From an uncultured Eubacteriales bacterium (GTDB lineage Bacteria; Bacillota; Clostridia; Oscillospirales; Acutalibacteraceae): 6,759 bases of DNA. Position numbers and translations under genes: made by a program. The notes beneath the pieces were generated by a model. That model was not told the origin of the DNA. It made no database searches and was given only the letters and a program-made list of their open reading frames with translations. Of this stretch, positions 1-4,519 are shown in pieces (the stretch's first letter is position 1; every line of letters begins with the position of its first letter). Where the stretch lies: the NCBI GenBank assembly GCA_934465125.1, contig CAKSKO010000064.1, positions 1 through 6,759 of the forward strand, read 5' to 3'.

Positions 1-992
1 ATTACACCGGGCGTTCTCCATTAGAAGCTGCCAGCATCGGGATTCCACTATCCCAACAAGACATTACGATGCGATGTAATTTTGTAACACTTTCAGATGA
101 TGAGGACCAAACGTTGATCGACTATTGCGCTGATGATATCTCAACAGATGAGGCTTCTGTTCTCATTGAATTTCTCAAGAAAGAACTTCAGGGTAACAGT
201 CTGCGTTTTTATACCGGGACAAATTACCGACACTGCGTGGTATCGACCGACGAAAATCTGTTAAAGACCACCTTCACCCCACCGCATGACATTACAGGAA
301 AAAAAATAGCGTCTTATCTCCCAAAAGGATCGTGCGGAGATATTTTAATTAATTTGATGAGACGAAGCTATCTGCTGCTAAAGGATCATCCGATCAACTT
401 AAAAAGAAAACAGCTAGGGAAACATCCTGCAAACGCGATCTGGCTTTGGGGACAAGGTATAAAAACGAATCTTGATCCGTTCTCCGAGAAATTCGGGAAA
501 CAGGGCTCGATCGTCTCTGCGGTTGATTTGGTAAAAGGAATCGGTATTTGTGCAAACATGCATGTTTGCAGCGTTGAGGGTGCAACCGGATATATTGATA
601 CAAATTTCACCGGAAAAATGCAGGCAGCGGTCGAAGAATTAAAGCACGGGCAGGATTTTGTTTACATCCATGTCGAAGCACCGGACGAGTGCGGACACCG
701 AGGTGAACTTGAACAAAAAATCAAGAGTATCGAGCTGATCGATGAACGGATCCTCTGCCCTCTCTTAGATGCCGTCTCCGAGCTCGATGACTATAAACTC
801 ATGATCCTTCCCGATCACCCGACTCCTCTTTCGATCAAGACGCATACATCTGAACCTGTCCCGTTCATGATCTACGACAGTCGGAACCAGAAACCTCAAA
901 ATGAAGTTATCTGCTTCGACGAGCAATCGGCAATCGAAGCCGATGTGTTCTTTGGGGCTGGATATGCTTTAATGCCCCATTTTTTAAAATAA
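1..992 (+). CDS. apgM: Cofactor-independent phosphoglycerate mutase, apgM type (5' end outside window)
   Basis: This enzyme interconverts 2-phosphoglycerate and 3-phosphoglycerate in glycolysis and gluconeogenesis, in the cytoplasm, using metal ions rather than 2,3-bisphosphoglycerate. The frame is open from base 3 and 329 codons are visible. It begins YTGRSPLEAASIGIPL, an internal segment typical of the family, so the ATG at 69 is an internal methionine and not the start. The family is usually about 400 residues, so roughly 70 N-terminal residues, including the catalytic serine region, lie upstream. Alkaline-phosphatase-superfamily metal-site motifs are visible: APDECGH (Asp228 and His232 of the visible part), PDHPTP (Asp271, His272) and a THT with His281. 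The TAA stop at 990-992 is followed 12 nt later by the next gene. The family call is firm from these motifs. A phosphonopyruvate decarboxylase-related or phosphopentomutase-like relative is less likely. Confidence 0.93.
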   Translation, partial: YTGRSPLEAASIGIPLSQQDITMRCNFVTLSDDEDQTLIDYCADDISTDEASVLIEFLKKELQGNSLRFYTGTNYRHCVVSTDENLLKTTFTPPHDITGKKIASYLPKGSCGDILINLMRRSYLLLKDHPINLKRKQLGKHPANAIWLWGQGIKTNLDPFSEKFGKQGSIVSAVDLVKGIGICANMHVCSVEGATGYIDTNFTGKMQAAVEELKHGQDFVYIHVEAPDECGHRGELEQKIKSIELIDERILCPLLDAVSELDDYKLMILPDHPTPLSIKTHTSEPVPFMIYDSRNQKPQNEVICFDEQSAIEADVFFGAGYALMPHFLK

Positions 993-1004
993 AGGAGAAT
1001 AACT

Positions 1005-1229
1005 ATGACAAAAGAAAAAATCCAGCGCATCAATGAGTTAGCACAGAAATCCAAGACGGCCGAGTTAACAGAAGCTGAGAAAGTCGAGCAAGAAAACCTG
1101 CGCAACGAATACATTGAGGAAGTCAAGGCGGATCTCGCATCGAAGCTAGATTCACTTGTGCTAATCGATGAAAATGGCGTCGAGAGAAAAGTATCCGACA
1201 TGCGCACCTGTAGCGAGCACCAGGGCTGA
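1005..1229 (+). CDS. DUF896 family small protein (YnzC-like)
   Basis: A 74-residue cytoplasmic protein of the DUF896 family, whose Bacillus member is YnzC. The family is a short helical hairpin of poorly known function, and some members lie in SOS-regulated operons. The N-terminal half fits well: MTKEKIQRINELAQKSK forms helix 1, and TEAEKVEQENLRNEYIEEVK forms helix 2. The start is set by AAAGGAG (991-997) eight nt before ATG. It begins 12 nt after the phosphoglycerate mutase stop and is probably co-transcribed with it. The last nine or so codons (from about 1200) coincide with the 5' arm of a strongly structured stretch. The C-terminal tail MRTCSEHQG is therefore probably dictated by the RNA rather than by protein function. 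Length is normal for the family (about 65-80 residues). Confidence 0.85.
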   Translation: MTKEKIQRINELAQKSKTAELTEAEKVEQENLRNEYIEEVKADLASKLDSLVLIDENGVERKVSDMRTCSEHQG

Positions 1230-1384
1230 GCCCTGAACCCTCGTTGCGCCCAAAAATTAGCGCGGGTATATAAAACAATTCCACGCATTATACCCTAGGC
1301 GCAATGTGCTCCCACCGCAGGTGGTAAACCCTGGACTCTCGTCGCACGCCTGCGACGGGCAAGCCGTGTACTTAGTTGTGCGCA
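1201..1384 (+). ncRNA. Candidate multibranched structured RNA, family not recognised
   Basis: This is a GC-rich island in AT-rich DNA with nested complementary arms. P1: TGCGCAC 1201-1207 with GTGCGCA 1378-1384. P2: CGAG 1214-1217 plus CCAGGG 1220-1225 with CCCTGG 1329-1334 plus CTCG 1338-1341. P3: 1242-1250 with 1298-1306, containing GGGTATA 1264-1270 with TATACCC 1289-1295. P4: CCACC/GGTGG, 1312-1324. P5: GTCGCA/TGCGAC, 1341-1356. P1 encloses P2 and P5, and P2 encloses P3 and P4. The pairs G1243-T1305 and G1213-T1342 are G-U on the + strand but would be A-C mismatches on the other, which favours + transcription. P1 is followed by GATTTTTC. An alternative hairpin, CAGGGC/GCCCTG (1221-1235), competes with P2. 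I do not see 6S, tmRNA, RNase P, SRP or T-box signatures. It could be a processed mRNA tail or an independent RNA. Stems were found by eye, without energy calculation. Confidence 0.45.
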
Positions 1385-1418
1385 GATTTTTCATTTTACC
1401 GTTTGCGCCGAACTTTTT

Positions 1419-1458
1419 TTGACAAATTTCGCCTATTAGACTCCTATTAGACTATAAT
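1419..1458 (+). promoter_or_regulatory. Sigma-A promoter with 11-bp tandem duplication in its spacer
   Basis: A consensus -35 TTGACA (1419-1424) and a consensus -10 TATAAT (1453-1458) are separated by 28 bp, far too long for sigma-A polymerase. The spacer contains CCTATTAGACT twice in perfect tandem (1432-1442 and 1443-1453). Removing one copy restores exactly 17 bp, the optimum. The expected start site would be near 1465, ahead of the noncoding transcript that ends at the 1644-1685 terminator. As it stands the promoter should be weak or off unless an activator or another -35 is used. Confidence 0.6.
1432..1453. repeat. Perfect 11-bp tandem repeat, two copies
   Basis: CCTATTAGACT occurs at 1432-1442 and again immediately at 1443-1453. 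The last T of the second copy is the first base of the TATAAT box. The unit length equals about one helical turn, so the duplication keeps the two promoter boxes on the same DNA face while adding 11 bp between them. Confidence 0.9.
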
Positions 1459-1464
1459 AAATTC

Positions 1465-1686
1465 ATTAAATAAAAATACCGTCGACAGAGCTGTCGTGCC
1501 ACCAACACGCAGCCCCTGCAAAGAGTGGAAGTATCACCCTCTACGACCGGAATCTTGGCACCAACAAACGAGACTGTTATACATCATTCCGTTCGTGTTT
1601 TCAAAAAGAAAGTTGTAGGCTAAGTTTCTTATACGATAAAAGTAAAAAGAGACCGCGTGAGTGTTTAGTCACGCGGTCTCTTTTTA
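1465..1686 (+). ncRNA. Candidate stand-alone small RNA (about 220 nt), family not recognised
   Basis: The interval lies between the duplicated-spacer promoter and a very strong terminator. It has no ATG-initiated frame with a ribosome binding site, and the next gene downstream is on the opposite strand, so this is not an obvious leader. Visible pairings are CGACA/TGTCG (1483-1496, loop GAGC), GTGCCA 1496-1501 with TGGCAC 1556-1561, and GCAG/CTGC (1509-1519). AGAG 1522-1525 can also pair with CTCT 1539-1542 inside the long-range stem. CACCAACA is repeated at 1500-1507 and 1559-1566, as short unpaired-looking segments beside the long-range stem. The 3' third (1600-1643) is A-rich and leads into the terminator. 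It could be a regulatory sRNA or a relict leader. The call rests on the promoter-structure-terminator arrangement, not on family recognition. Confidence 0.42.
1644..1685 (+). terminator. Strong intrinsic terminator, symmetric
   Basis: A perfect 17-bp inverted repeat (1644-1660 with 1669-1685) has an 8-nt loop, GTGTTTAG. The core GAGACCGCGTGA is GC-rich and is flanked by A5 on the left and T5 on the right. It ends the + strand noncoding transcript. The A/T flanks mean it could also stop transcripts arriving from the right on the minus strand. Confidence 0.93.
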
Positions 1687-1840
1687 TATTATATTTTAAC
1701 TATAGGATGTGGCGCAGCGCGTGTAAAAAAATAAAAACCGCTTTAGCAAAATTCACCCTCAAATAGTAGCAAAGAAAAAGATTGAAAATACAATTTTTGG
1801 TGCATAAACTGCGTTTGAGACTTCGCTTTTGCCTAAATAA
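1687..1840. other. Intergenic stretch with no recognised feature
   Basis: This AT-rich stretch separates two terminators facing each other. I found no credible reading frame, promoter pair or inverted repeat of note in it. Together with the RNA candidates and the promoter it fills the 661 bp between the DUF896 gene and the zinc-ribbon gene. Confidence 0.6.
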
Positions 1841-1869
1841 AAAACGCCCCGGAAAAGCCGGAGCGTTTT
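1841..1869 (-). terminator. Intrinsic terminator of the sigma factor / zinc-ribbon unit
   Basis: On the minus strand the stem is AAAACGC, a U-G pair, then CCGG, closing on CCGG, G, GCGTTTT with loop CTTTT. It is followed by a run of T and then TTATTTA. It lies 22 nt past the zinc-ribbon stop codon. The wobble pair is G-U only on the minus strand, which agrees with the gene direction. Confidence 0.9.
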
Positions 1870-1890
1870 GATTGCATAAAAATTATATGC

Positions 1891-2166
1891 TTATTCTTCC
1901 CTCATTTTTGCAAAGCACTCGCTGCAGTATACTGGGCGATCTTCACGTGGTTTGAAAGGAACTCTTGCTTCTTGACCACAAGAAGCACATGTTGCAACAT
2001 ACATTTCACGCTCTGGTTTTGACGCATTTTTACGTGCATCACGACAGGCTTTACATCTTTGCGGTTCGTTTACGAAACCTTTTGATGCATAAAATTCTTG
2101 TTCACCTGCAGTGAACACAAATTCAGCGCCACATTCTTTGCAAATGAGAGTCTTGTCTTCGTACAT
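1891..2166 (-). CDS. Small protein with two four-cysteine zinc ribbons
   Basis: A 91-residue cytoplasmic protein made of two treble-clef or ribbon-like modules. The first has CKEC (Cys9, Cys12) and CKAC (Cys38, Cys41) around GEQEFYASKGF, the pattern of the probable zinc-ribbon family found widely in Bacillota and some other bacteria. The second has CASC (Cys60, Cys63) and CSEC (Cys81, Cys84). Each set of four cysteines should bind one zinc ion. No catalytic motif is visible; nucleic-acid or protein binding is the likely role but is not shown. The start is fixed by GAGGT (2174-2178) seven nt before ATG. It follows the sigma factor gene by 118 bp on the same strand, with a tRNA-like element between them and no clear promoter of its own. 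It is probably co-transcribed, and a terminator closes the unit. Confidence 0.85.
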   Translation of the reverse strand: MYEDKTLICKECGAEFVFTAGEQEFYASKGFVNEPQRCKACRDARKNASKPEREMYVATCASCGQEARVPFKPREDRPVYCSECFAKMREE

Positions 2167-2198
2167 TTGATATACCTCGCTTTGGATTAAAAATATTT

Positions 2199-2265
2199 GC
2201 CCTTGGACGGAGTTGCACCGACGCCTTTGATGATCACAACGCTCTACTACATAAGCTACTTGGGC
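2199..2265 (-). tRNA. Degenerate tRNA-like element (possible tRNA-His relic)
   Basis: Read on the minus strand, 67 nt have tRNA order. An acceptor of seven (GCCCAAG with CAAGGGC) pairs at GCCC/GGGC and position 7 but has A-A mismatches at 5 and 6. TA joins it to a D-arm GCTTATGTAGTAGAGC, the same length as a standard D-arm. A T-arm GTCGG-TGCAACT-CCGTC follows, differing from the usual loop TTCRANY only at T55 (G) and having one stem mismatch. Between the arms is TTGTGAT, the usual tRNA-His anticodon loop (anticodon GTG), followed by CATCA. The expected 5' strand of the anticodon stem (five bases, TGATG) is absent, so the total is five short of a normal tRNA. No CCA is encoded and the discriminator is A. 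It should not work as an ordinary tRNA; it is either a pseudogene or a tRNA mimic in the sigma factor / zinc-ribbon transcript. Confidence 0.4.
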
Positions 2266-2284
2266 ACATTCAATTGTTTACTGT

Positions 2285-2896
2285 TTATGAAACCGCTTTT
2301 TTCCCTTTTTTACGGATCCTTTGCAATGCGTTGTCAACCACTTTTACATCGACCGATAGCCGTTTTGCGATTTCACAATAGGATGCACCAACTACATACA
2401 AGGACAAAATTTGAAATTCCAAATCTGATAGGAGTGTTTTCATTCTTTTTTTGCATAAGAGAATTTCTTCTTTTTTGATTATAAAATTTTCCGGATCAGT
2501 GTTTTCGCTGTAAGAGATTTGCTTTTCAATCTCCTCTTTGTTCTGAGTGTCATGAAAAGAAATCACCTGACTCACTGGTATCTGTTTTTTGCGTTTTGTT
2601 ACCCGATATGCTGCAATCAAGTTTCGTTCAATACAAACAGCAGCATACGTTTTAAAATAAATACCATAAGACGGCTGGTAAGTCGTTGCTGCATGCAAAA
2701 GCCCCAACAAACCCTCCTGCCGCAAATCCTCTTTCTCTAGTCCTAACCGATGATAAGCCTGCGCTCTCATTTTGATCAAAGGAAGATAGCGAATAACCAA
2801 TTCTTCAAACGCATCATGATTTTGCTGTTTCACAAGTTCAACGAGTTTTTCATCCATAAAGCGCTGCATAGTAAGTTCTTGATTCGAAATGTACAT
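2285..2896 (-). CDS. SigH-like sigma-70 family RNA polymerase sigma factor
   Basis: A 203-residue alternative sigma factor that should direct RNA polymerase core to a dedicated promoter set. Region 2 spans about residues 27-98 and includes EDLRQEG (56-62) and the -10-recognition segment FKTYAAVCIERNLIAAYR. A linker with KRKKQIPVSQVISFHD resembles the SigH family (which has RQKHIPLNS and SLDKP at this place). Region 4 is at about 155-200, with a helix-turn-helix in ASYCEIAKRLSVDVKVVDNALQRIRKK. No region 1.1 or 3 is evident and the length is normal for the SigH group (about 200-215). Sequence differs enough that I would not call it the sporulation SigH itself. GAGGT (2903-2907), six nt before ATG, supports the start at 2896 over an internal Met10. 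A strong sigma-A promoter lies just upstream, so basal transcription is housekeeping-driven. A zinc-ribbon gene follows. Confidence 0.85.
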   Translation of the reverse strand: MYISNQELTMQRFMDEKLVELVKQQNHDAFEELVIRYLPLIKMRAQAYHRLGLEKEDLRQEGLLGLLHAATTYQPSYGIYFKTYAAVCIERNLIAAYRVTKRKKQIPVSQVISFHDTQNKEEIEKQISYSENTDPENFIIKKEEILLCKKRMKTLLSDLEFQILSLYVVGASYCEIAKRLSVDVKVVDNALQRIRKKGKKAVS

Positions 2897-2932
2897 ATTA
2901 GCACCTCATGACTATACTCTCACGTTTTCTGT

Positions 2933-2961
2933 ATTATACAACGTCTTTATTAAAAAGTCAA
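2933..2961 (-). promoter_or_regulatory. Sigma-A promoter of the sigma factor gene
   Basis: On the minus strand TTGACT (2956-2961) and TATAAT (2933-2938) are separated by exactly 17 bp. The start site is expected near 2926, giving a leader of about 30 nt that contains the GAGGT ribosome binding site. The stretch between this promoter and the phosphatase stop at 3123 is AT-rich. I see no convincing terminator there, only a weak ATAATC/GATTAT repeat, so some read-through from the phosphatase gene is possible. Confidence 0.85.
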
Positions 2962-3122
2962 CGTTTTTATCACTAAAAATTAGAAGTAATATAAATGAAA
3001 AACTCTTTATACTAATAATTTATACTTTGAACTTGCTGAATATTAAACAAAAACTATCAATTAAATATATCCAATCATAATCCGATTATTAAAAATATTT
3101 TACAACGCAGCAGTTAAGTTTA

Positions 3123-4088
3123 TTATGCACTAACCTGCTGTTCCTCCATATTTTTTTGTGAATTTTTTTCTTTCTTTTTATTAATTCTTTGTAGTATTTT
3201 AGAGAAAATCAAAGGGTAAATCACAAAAATAAATAGAGCAGTCAAAAGACCTTTGAAAAATGCTGCTACTTGTCTGTCCATTATTTGTCCAAGCCATGAG
3301 TACATTGGTACCATTATAAGATAAATACACTCAGCACCTATAATTACTTTTACAATTTGTTGATGCAATGCTCCTCTGGTTTCGAATTTAACCCATCTTC
3401 TCTCGCAAAACCAAGCAATCAAAAATCCTATTACACCGCCTGCGTTTTTAAACGCACCTCTAGTTAAGGTTGCGCTATCCATATCTGCAGGATATGATTT
3501 ATATACAAAATAAAAAAGTGCTCCAACACAAAGTACACTTCCTATAATCAAAACATAAATATCCTTGGTAGGATGTTTATCAATATAATCCAAAAGTAAT
3601 TTTACTAAAAATATGACTAAAAATGGAAAAAATAGACCAAGTAACACATCCTGAGGAGTATGCACACCTAAGTATGTCCTCGAAAATGTTGTCAAAAGTA
3701 AAAACACAATACATAACCACATGATTGATTTATATTTTCTGTATGTATAAGCTAAAGAACCCATGATCGATGAGGTTCTTACAACATGGCCACTAGGAAA
3801 TGAGAAACCAGTTGCATTTTCAATCGCTGCTTCATAGGGTACAATACGTGTGTCCCTTACCCATGACCTCTTTACACAAAAAGTGGCTTTTAATACAGAA
3901 TATGTTAAGTTTGAAATATGAAAACTAAAAGCTGTAAAAATTCCCGATTTCTTATCTATACACCAGTAAATAACCGCTATTAAAATCAATAAAGGTAATT
4001 CTTCTGCCAGTTCAGAAATTTGCAGCATAAATGTCGCAAAAAATTCAGTTCGAATATTTTGAAAAAATAATAAAATATCAATATCCAT
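3123..4088 (-). CDS. PAP2 superfamily membrane phosphatase
   Basis: A 321-residue integral membrane protein of the PAP2 (type 2 phosphatidic acid phosphatase) superfamily, which hydrolyses lipid phosphates or undecaprenyl pyrophosphate at the membrane. The three signatures are present: C1 as K67-x6-R74, with Ser75 where Pro is usual; C2 as FPSGH (97-101, His101); and C3 as SRTYLGVHTPQD (136-147, with Arg137, His143, Asp147). His143 is the expected nucleophile. Hydrophobic segments lie at about 30-43, 122-135, 148-167, 177-196, 214-228, 247-264 and 278-297. The first 65 and last 140 residues extend past the core, making it longer than a minimal PAP2 protein of about 200. The C-terminus is lysine- and glutamine-rich. 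AAGGAG (4097-4102) eight nt before ATG sets the start. The gene looks more AT-rich than the mutase or secD. The true lipid substrate cannot be read from the sequence. Confidence 0.88.
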   Translation of the reverse strand: MDIDILLFFQNIRTEFFATFMLQISELAEELPLLILIAVIYWCIDKKSGIFTAFSFHISNLTYSVLKATFCVKRSWVRDTRIVPYEAAIENATGFSFPSGHVVRTSSIMGSLAYTYRKYKSIMWLCIVFLLLTTFSRTYLGVHTPQDVLLGLFFPFLVIFLVKLLLDYIDKHPTKDIYVLIIGSVLCVGALFYFVYKSYPADMDSATLTRGAFKNAGGVIGFLIAWFCERRWVKFETRGALHQQIVKVIIGAECIYLIMVPMYSWLGQIMDRQVAAFFKGLLTALFIFVIYPLIFSKILQRINKKKEKNSQKNMEEQQVSA

Positions 4089-4156
4089 TTAGCAATCTCC
4101 TTTTTCAAGCGCAAATAATATAAAACAACTTTTAGTACCCAAAAAAATTCACTCAG
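3986..4156 (-). other. Possible CTG-initiated upstream frame or relic start overlapping the phosphatase start
   Basis: AAGGAG (4165-4170) stands eight nt before CTG (4154-4156), which opens a 56-codon frame (LSEFFWVLKVV...) crossing the phosphatase ATG out of frame and ending at TGA 3986-3988. The 15 bases AAAGGAGAATAACTA match the DUF896 ribosome binding site region exactly. There they run into ATGA, here into ACTGA, as if one C had broken an ATG. The second half merely shadows the phosphatase gene. Whether it is translated is unknown. Confidence 0.2.
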
Positions 4157-4225
4157 TAGTTATTCTCCTTTTTTAATTGTTTAGACTGCTTAATTTTGTT
4201 CTCAAGGTTTTACTCCTGCTATTCA

Positions 4226-4244
4226 TTCTTTCGGGCTGAAAGAA
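4226..4244 (-). promoter_or_regulatory. Hairpin in the phosphatase leader
   Basis: TTCTTTC and GAAAGAA form a 7-bp stem with a five-base loop (AGCCC on the minus strand) about 50-70 nt into the leader. It is not followed by a T-run on the minus strand, so it is not an intrinsic terminator. A regulatory role is a guess. Confidence 0.3.
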
Positions 4245-4262
4245 GCTTTTATCTGATAAATG

Positions 4263-4286
4263 AAGTTTTCGGCAAATCAAGTTTTC
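4263..4286. repeat. Paired direct repeat, possible operator
   Basis: AAGTTTTC occurs at 4263-4270 and 4279-4286, 16 bp start to start, just downstream of the expected phosphatase transcription start (near 4295). On the minus strand this reads GAAAACTT twice. The position between start site and gene would suit a repressor, but short AT-rich repeats also arise by chance in such DNA. Confidence 0.3.
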
Positions 4287-4301
4287 AAATATTTCATATT
4301 G

Positions 4302-4330
4302 ATTATACACTATATTTTTTCACACAACAA
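4302..4330 (-). promoter_or_regulatory. Sigma-A promoter for the PAP2 phosphatase
   Basis: On the minus strand TTGTTG (4325-4330) and TATAAT (4302-4307) are 17 bp apart. Transcription should start near 4295, leaving a leader of about 205 nt before the ATG. The rest of the spacer up to the ilvE terminator (about 4331-4450) is AT-rich and shows nothing I recognise. Confidence 0.65.
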
Positions 4331-4451
4331 GTATAATCATATCTACAGCAGCAAAATTTTCACCAAAAAGCACCTTCTATCATTGTATCTATTGTGTTTC
4401 TCCAAAATTTTATTTCTAAACTATGAATAAAAATGCTAATCAAAATAAAAT

Positions 4452-4485
4452 AAAGGCCCTTTATCTTTAACAGTAAATGGCCTTT
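4452..4485 (-). terminator. Intrinsic terminator of ilvE
   Basis: The stem is AAAGGCC with GGCCTTT (7 bp); after one A/G mismatch it continues with TTTA/TAAA and closes on a 10-nt loop. On the minus strand ATTTTATTTTG follows. It lies about 35 nt beyond the ilvE stop. Confidence 0.82.
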
Positions 4486-4519
4486 AAAAAAACAATTATT
4501 TTTTAAAAATTTTTCTATT

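Noticed and set aside
69..71. ATG at 69 as the start of the phosphoglycerate mutase
   Set aside because: The frame is open upstream to the window edge and encodes family-typical sequence (YTGRSPLEAASIG), so this is an internal methionine.
386..610. Minus-strand frames inside the phosphoglycerate mutase gene
   Set aside because: They are antisense to a clear enzyme gene, with no ribosome binding site or family resemblance.
896..1288. A 130-codon minus-strand frame across the mutase end and the DUF896 gene
   Set aside because: It is Ser/Phe-rich as expected from antisense of charged helices, and both overlapped genes are well supported.
1201..1384. Naming the GC-rich structured stretch as 6S RNA, tmRNA, SRP RNA, RNase P RNA or a T-box
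   Set aside because: The fold is multibranched rather than the rod with central bubble of 6S. The conserved cores of the others (such as GGAAGCAGC of SRP or AGGGTGG of T-boxes) are absent.
1379..1420. Terminator GCGCAGA/TTTGCGC followed by a T7 run after the first RNA candidate
   Set aside because: The loop is long (16 nt) and the T-run begins five bases after the stem, so it is too weak to annotate; the T-run also forms part of the next -35 box region.
2197..2478. A 93-codon plus-strand frame starting at 2197
   Set aside because: It is antisense to the tRNA-like element and the sigma factor end, has no ribosome binding site, and the protein has no recognisable features.
2889..3080. A 63-codon plus-strand frame starting at 2889
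   Set aside because: It runs through the sigma factor promoter in AT-rich DNA, with low-complexity Ile/Leu/Asn/Lys content and no ribosome binding site.
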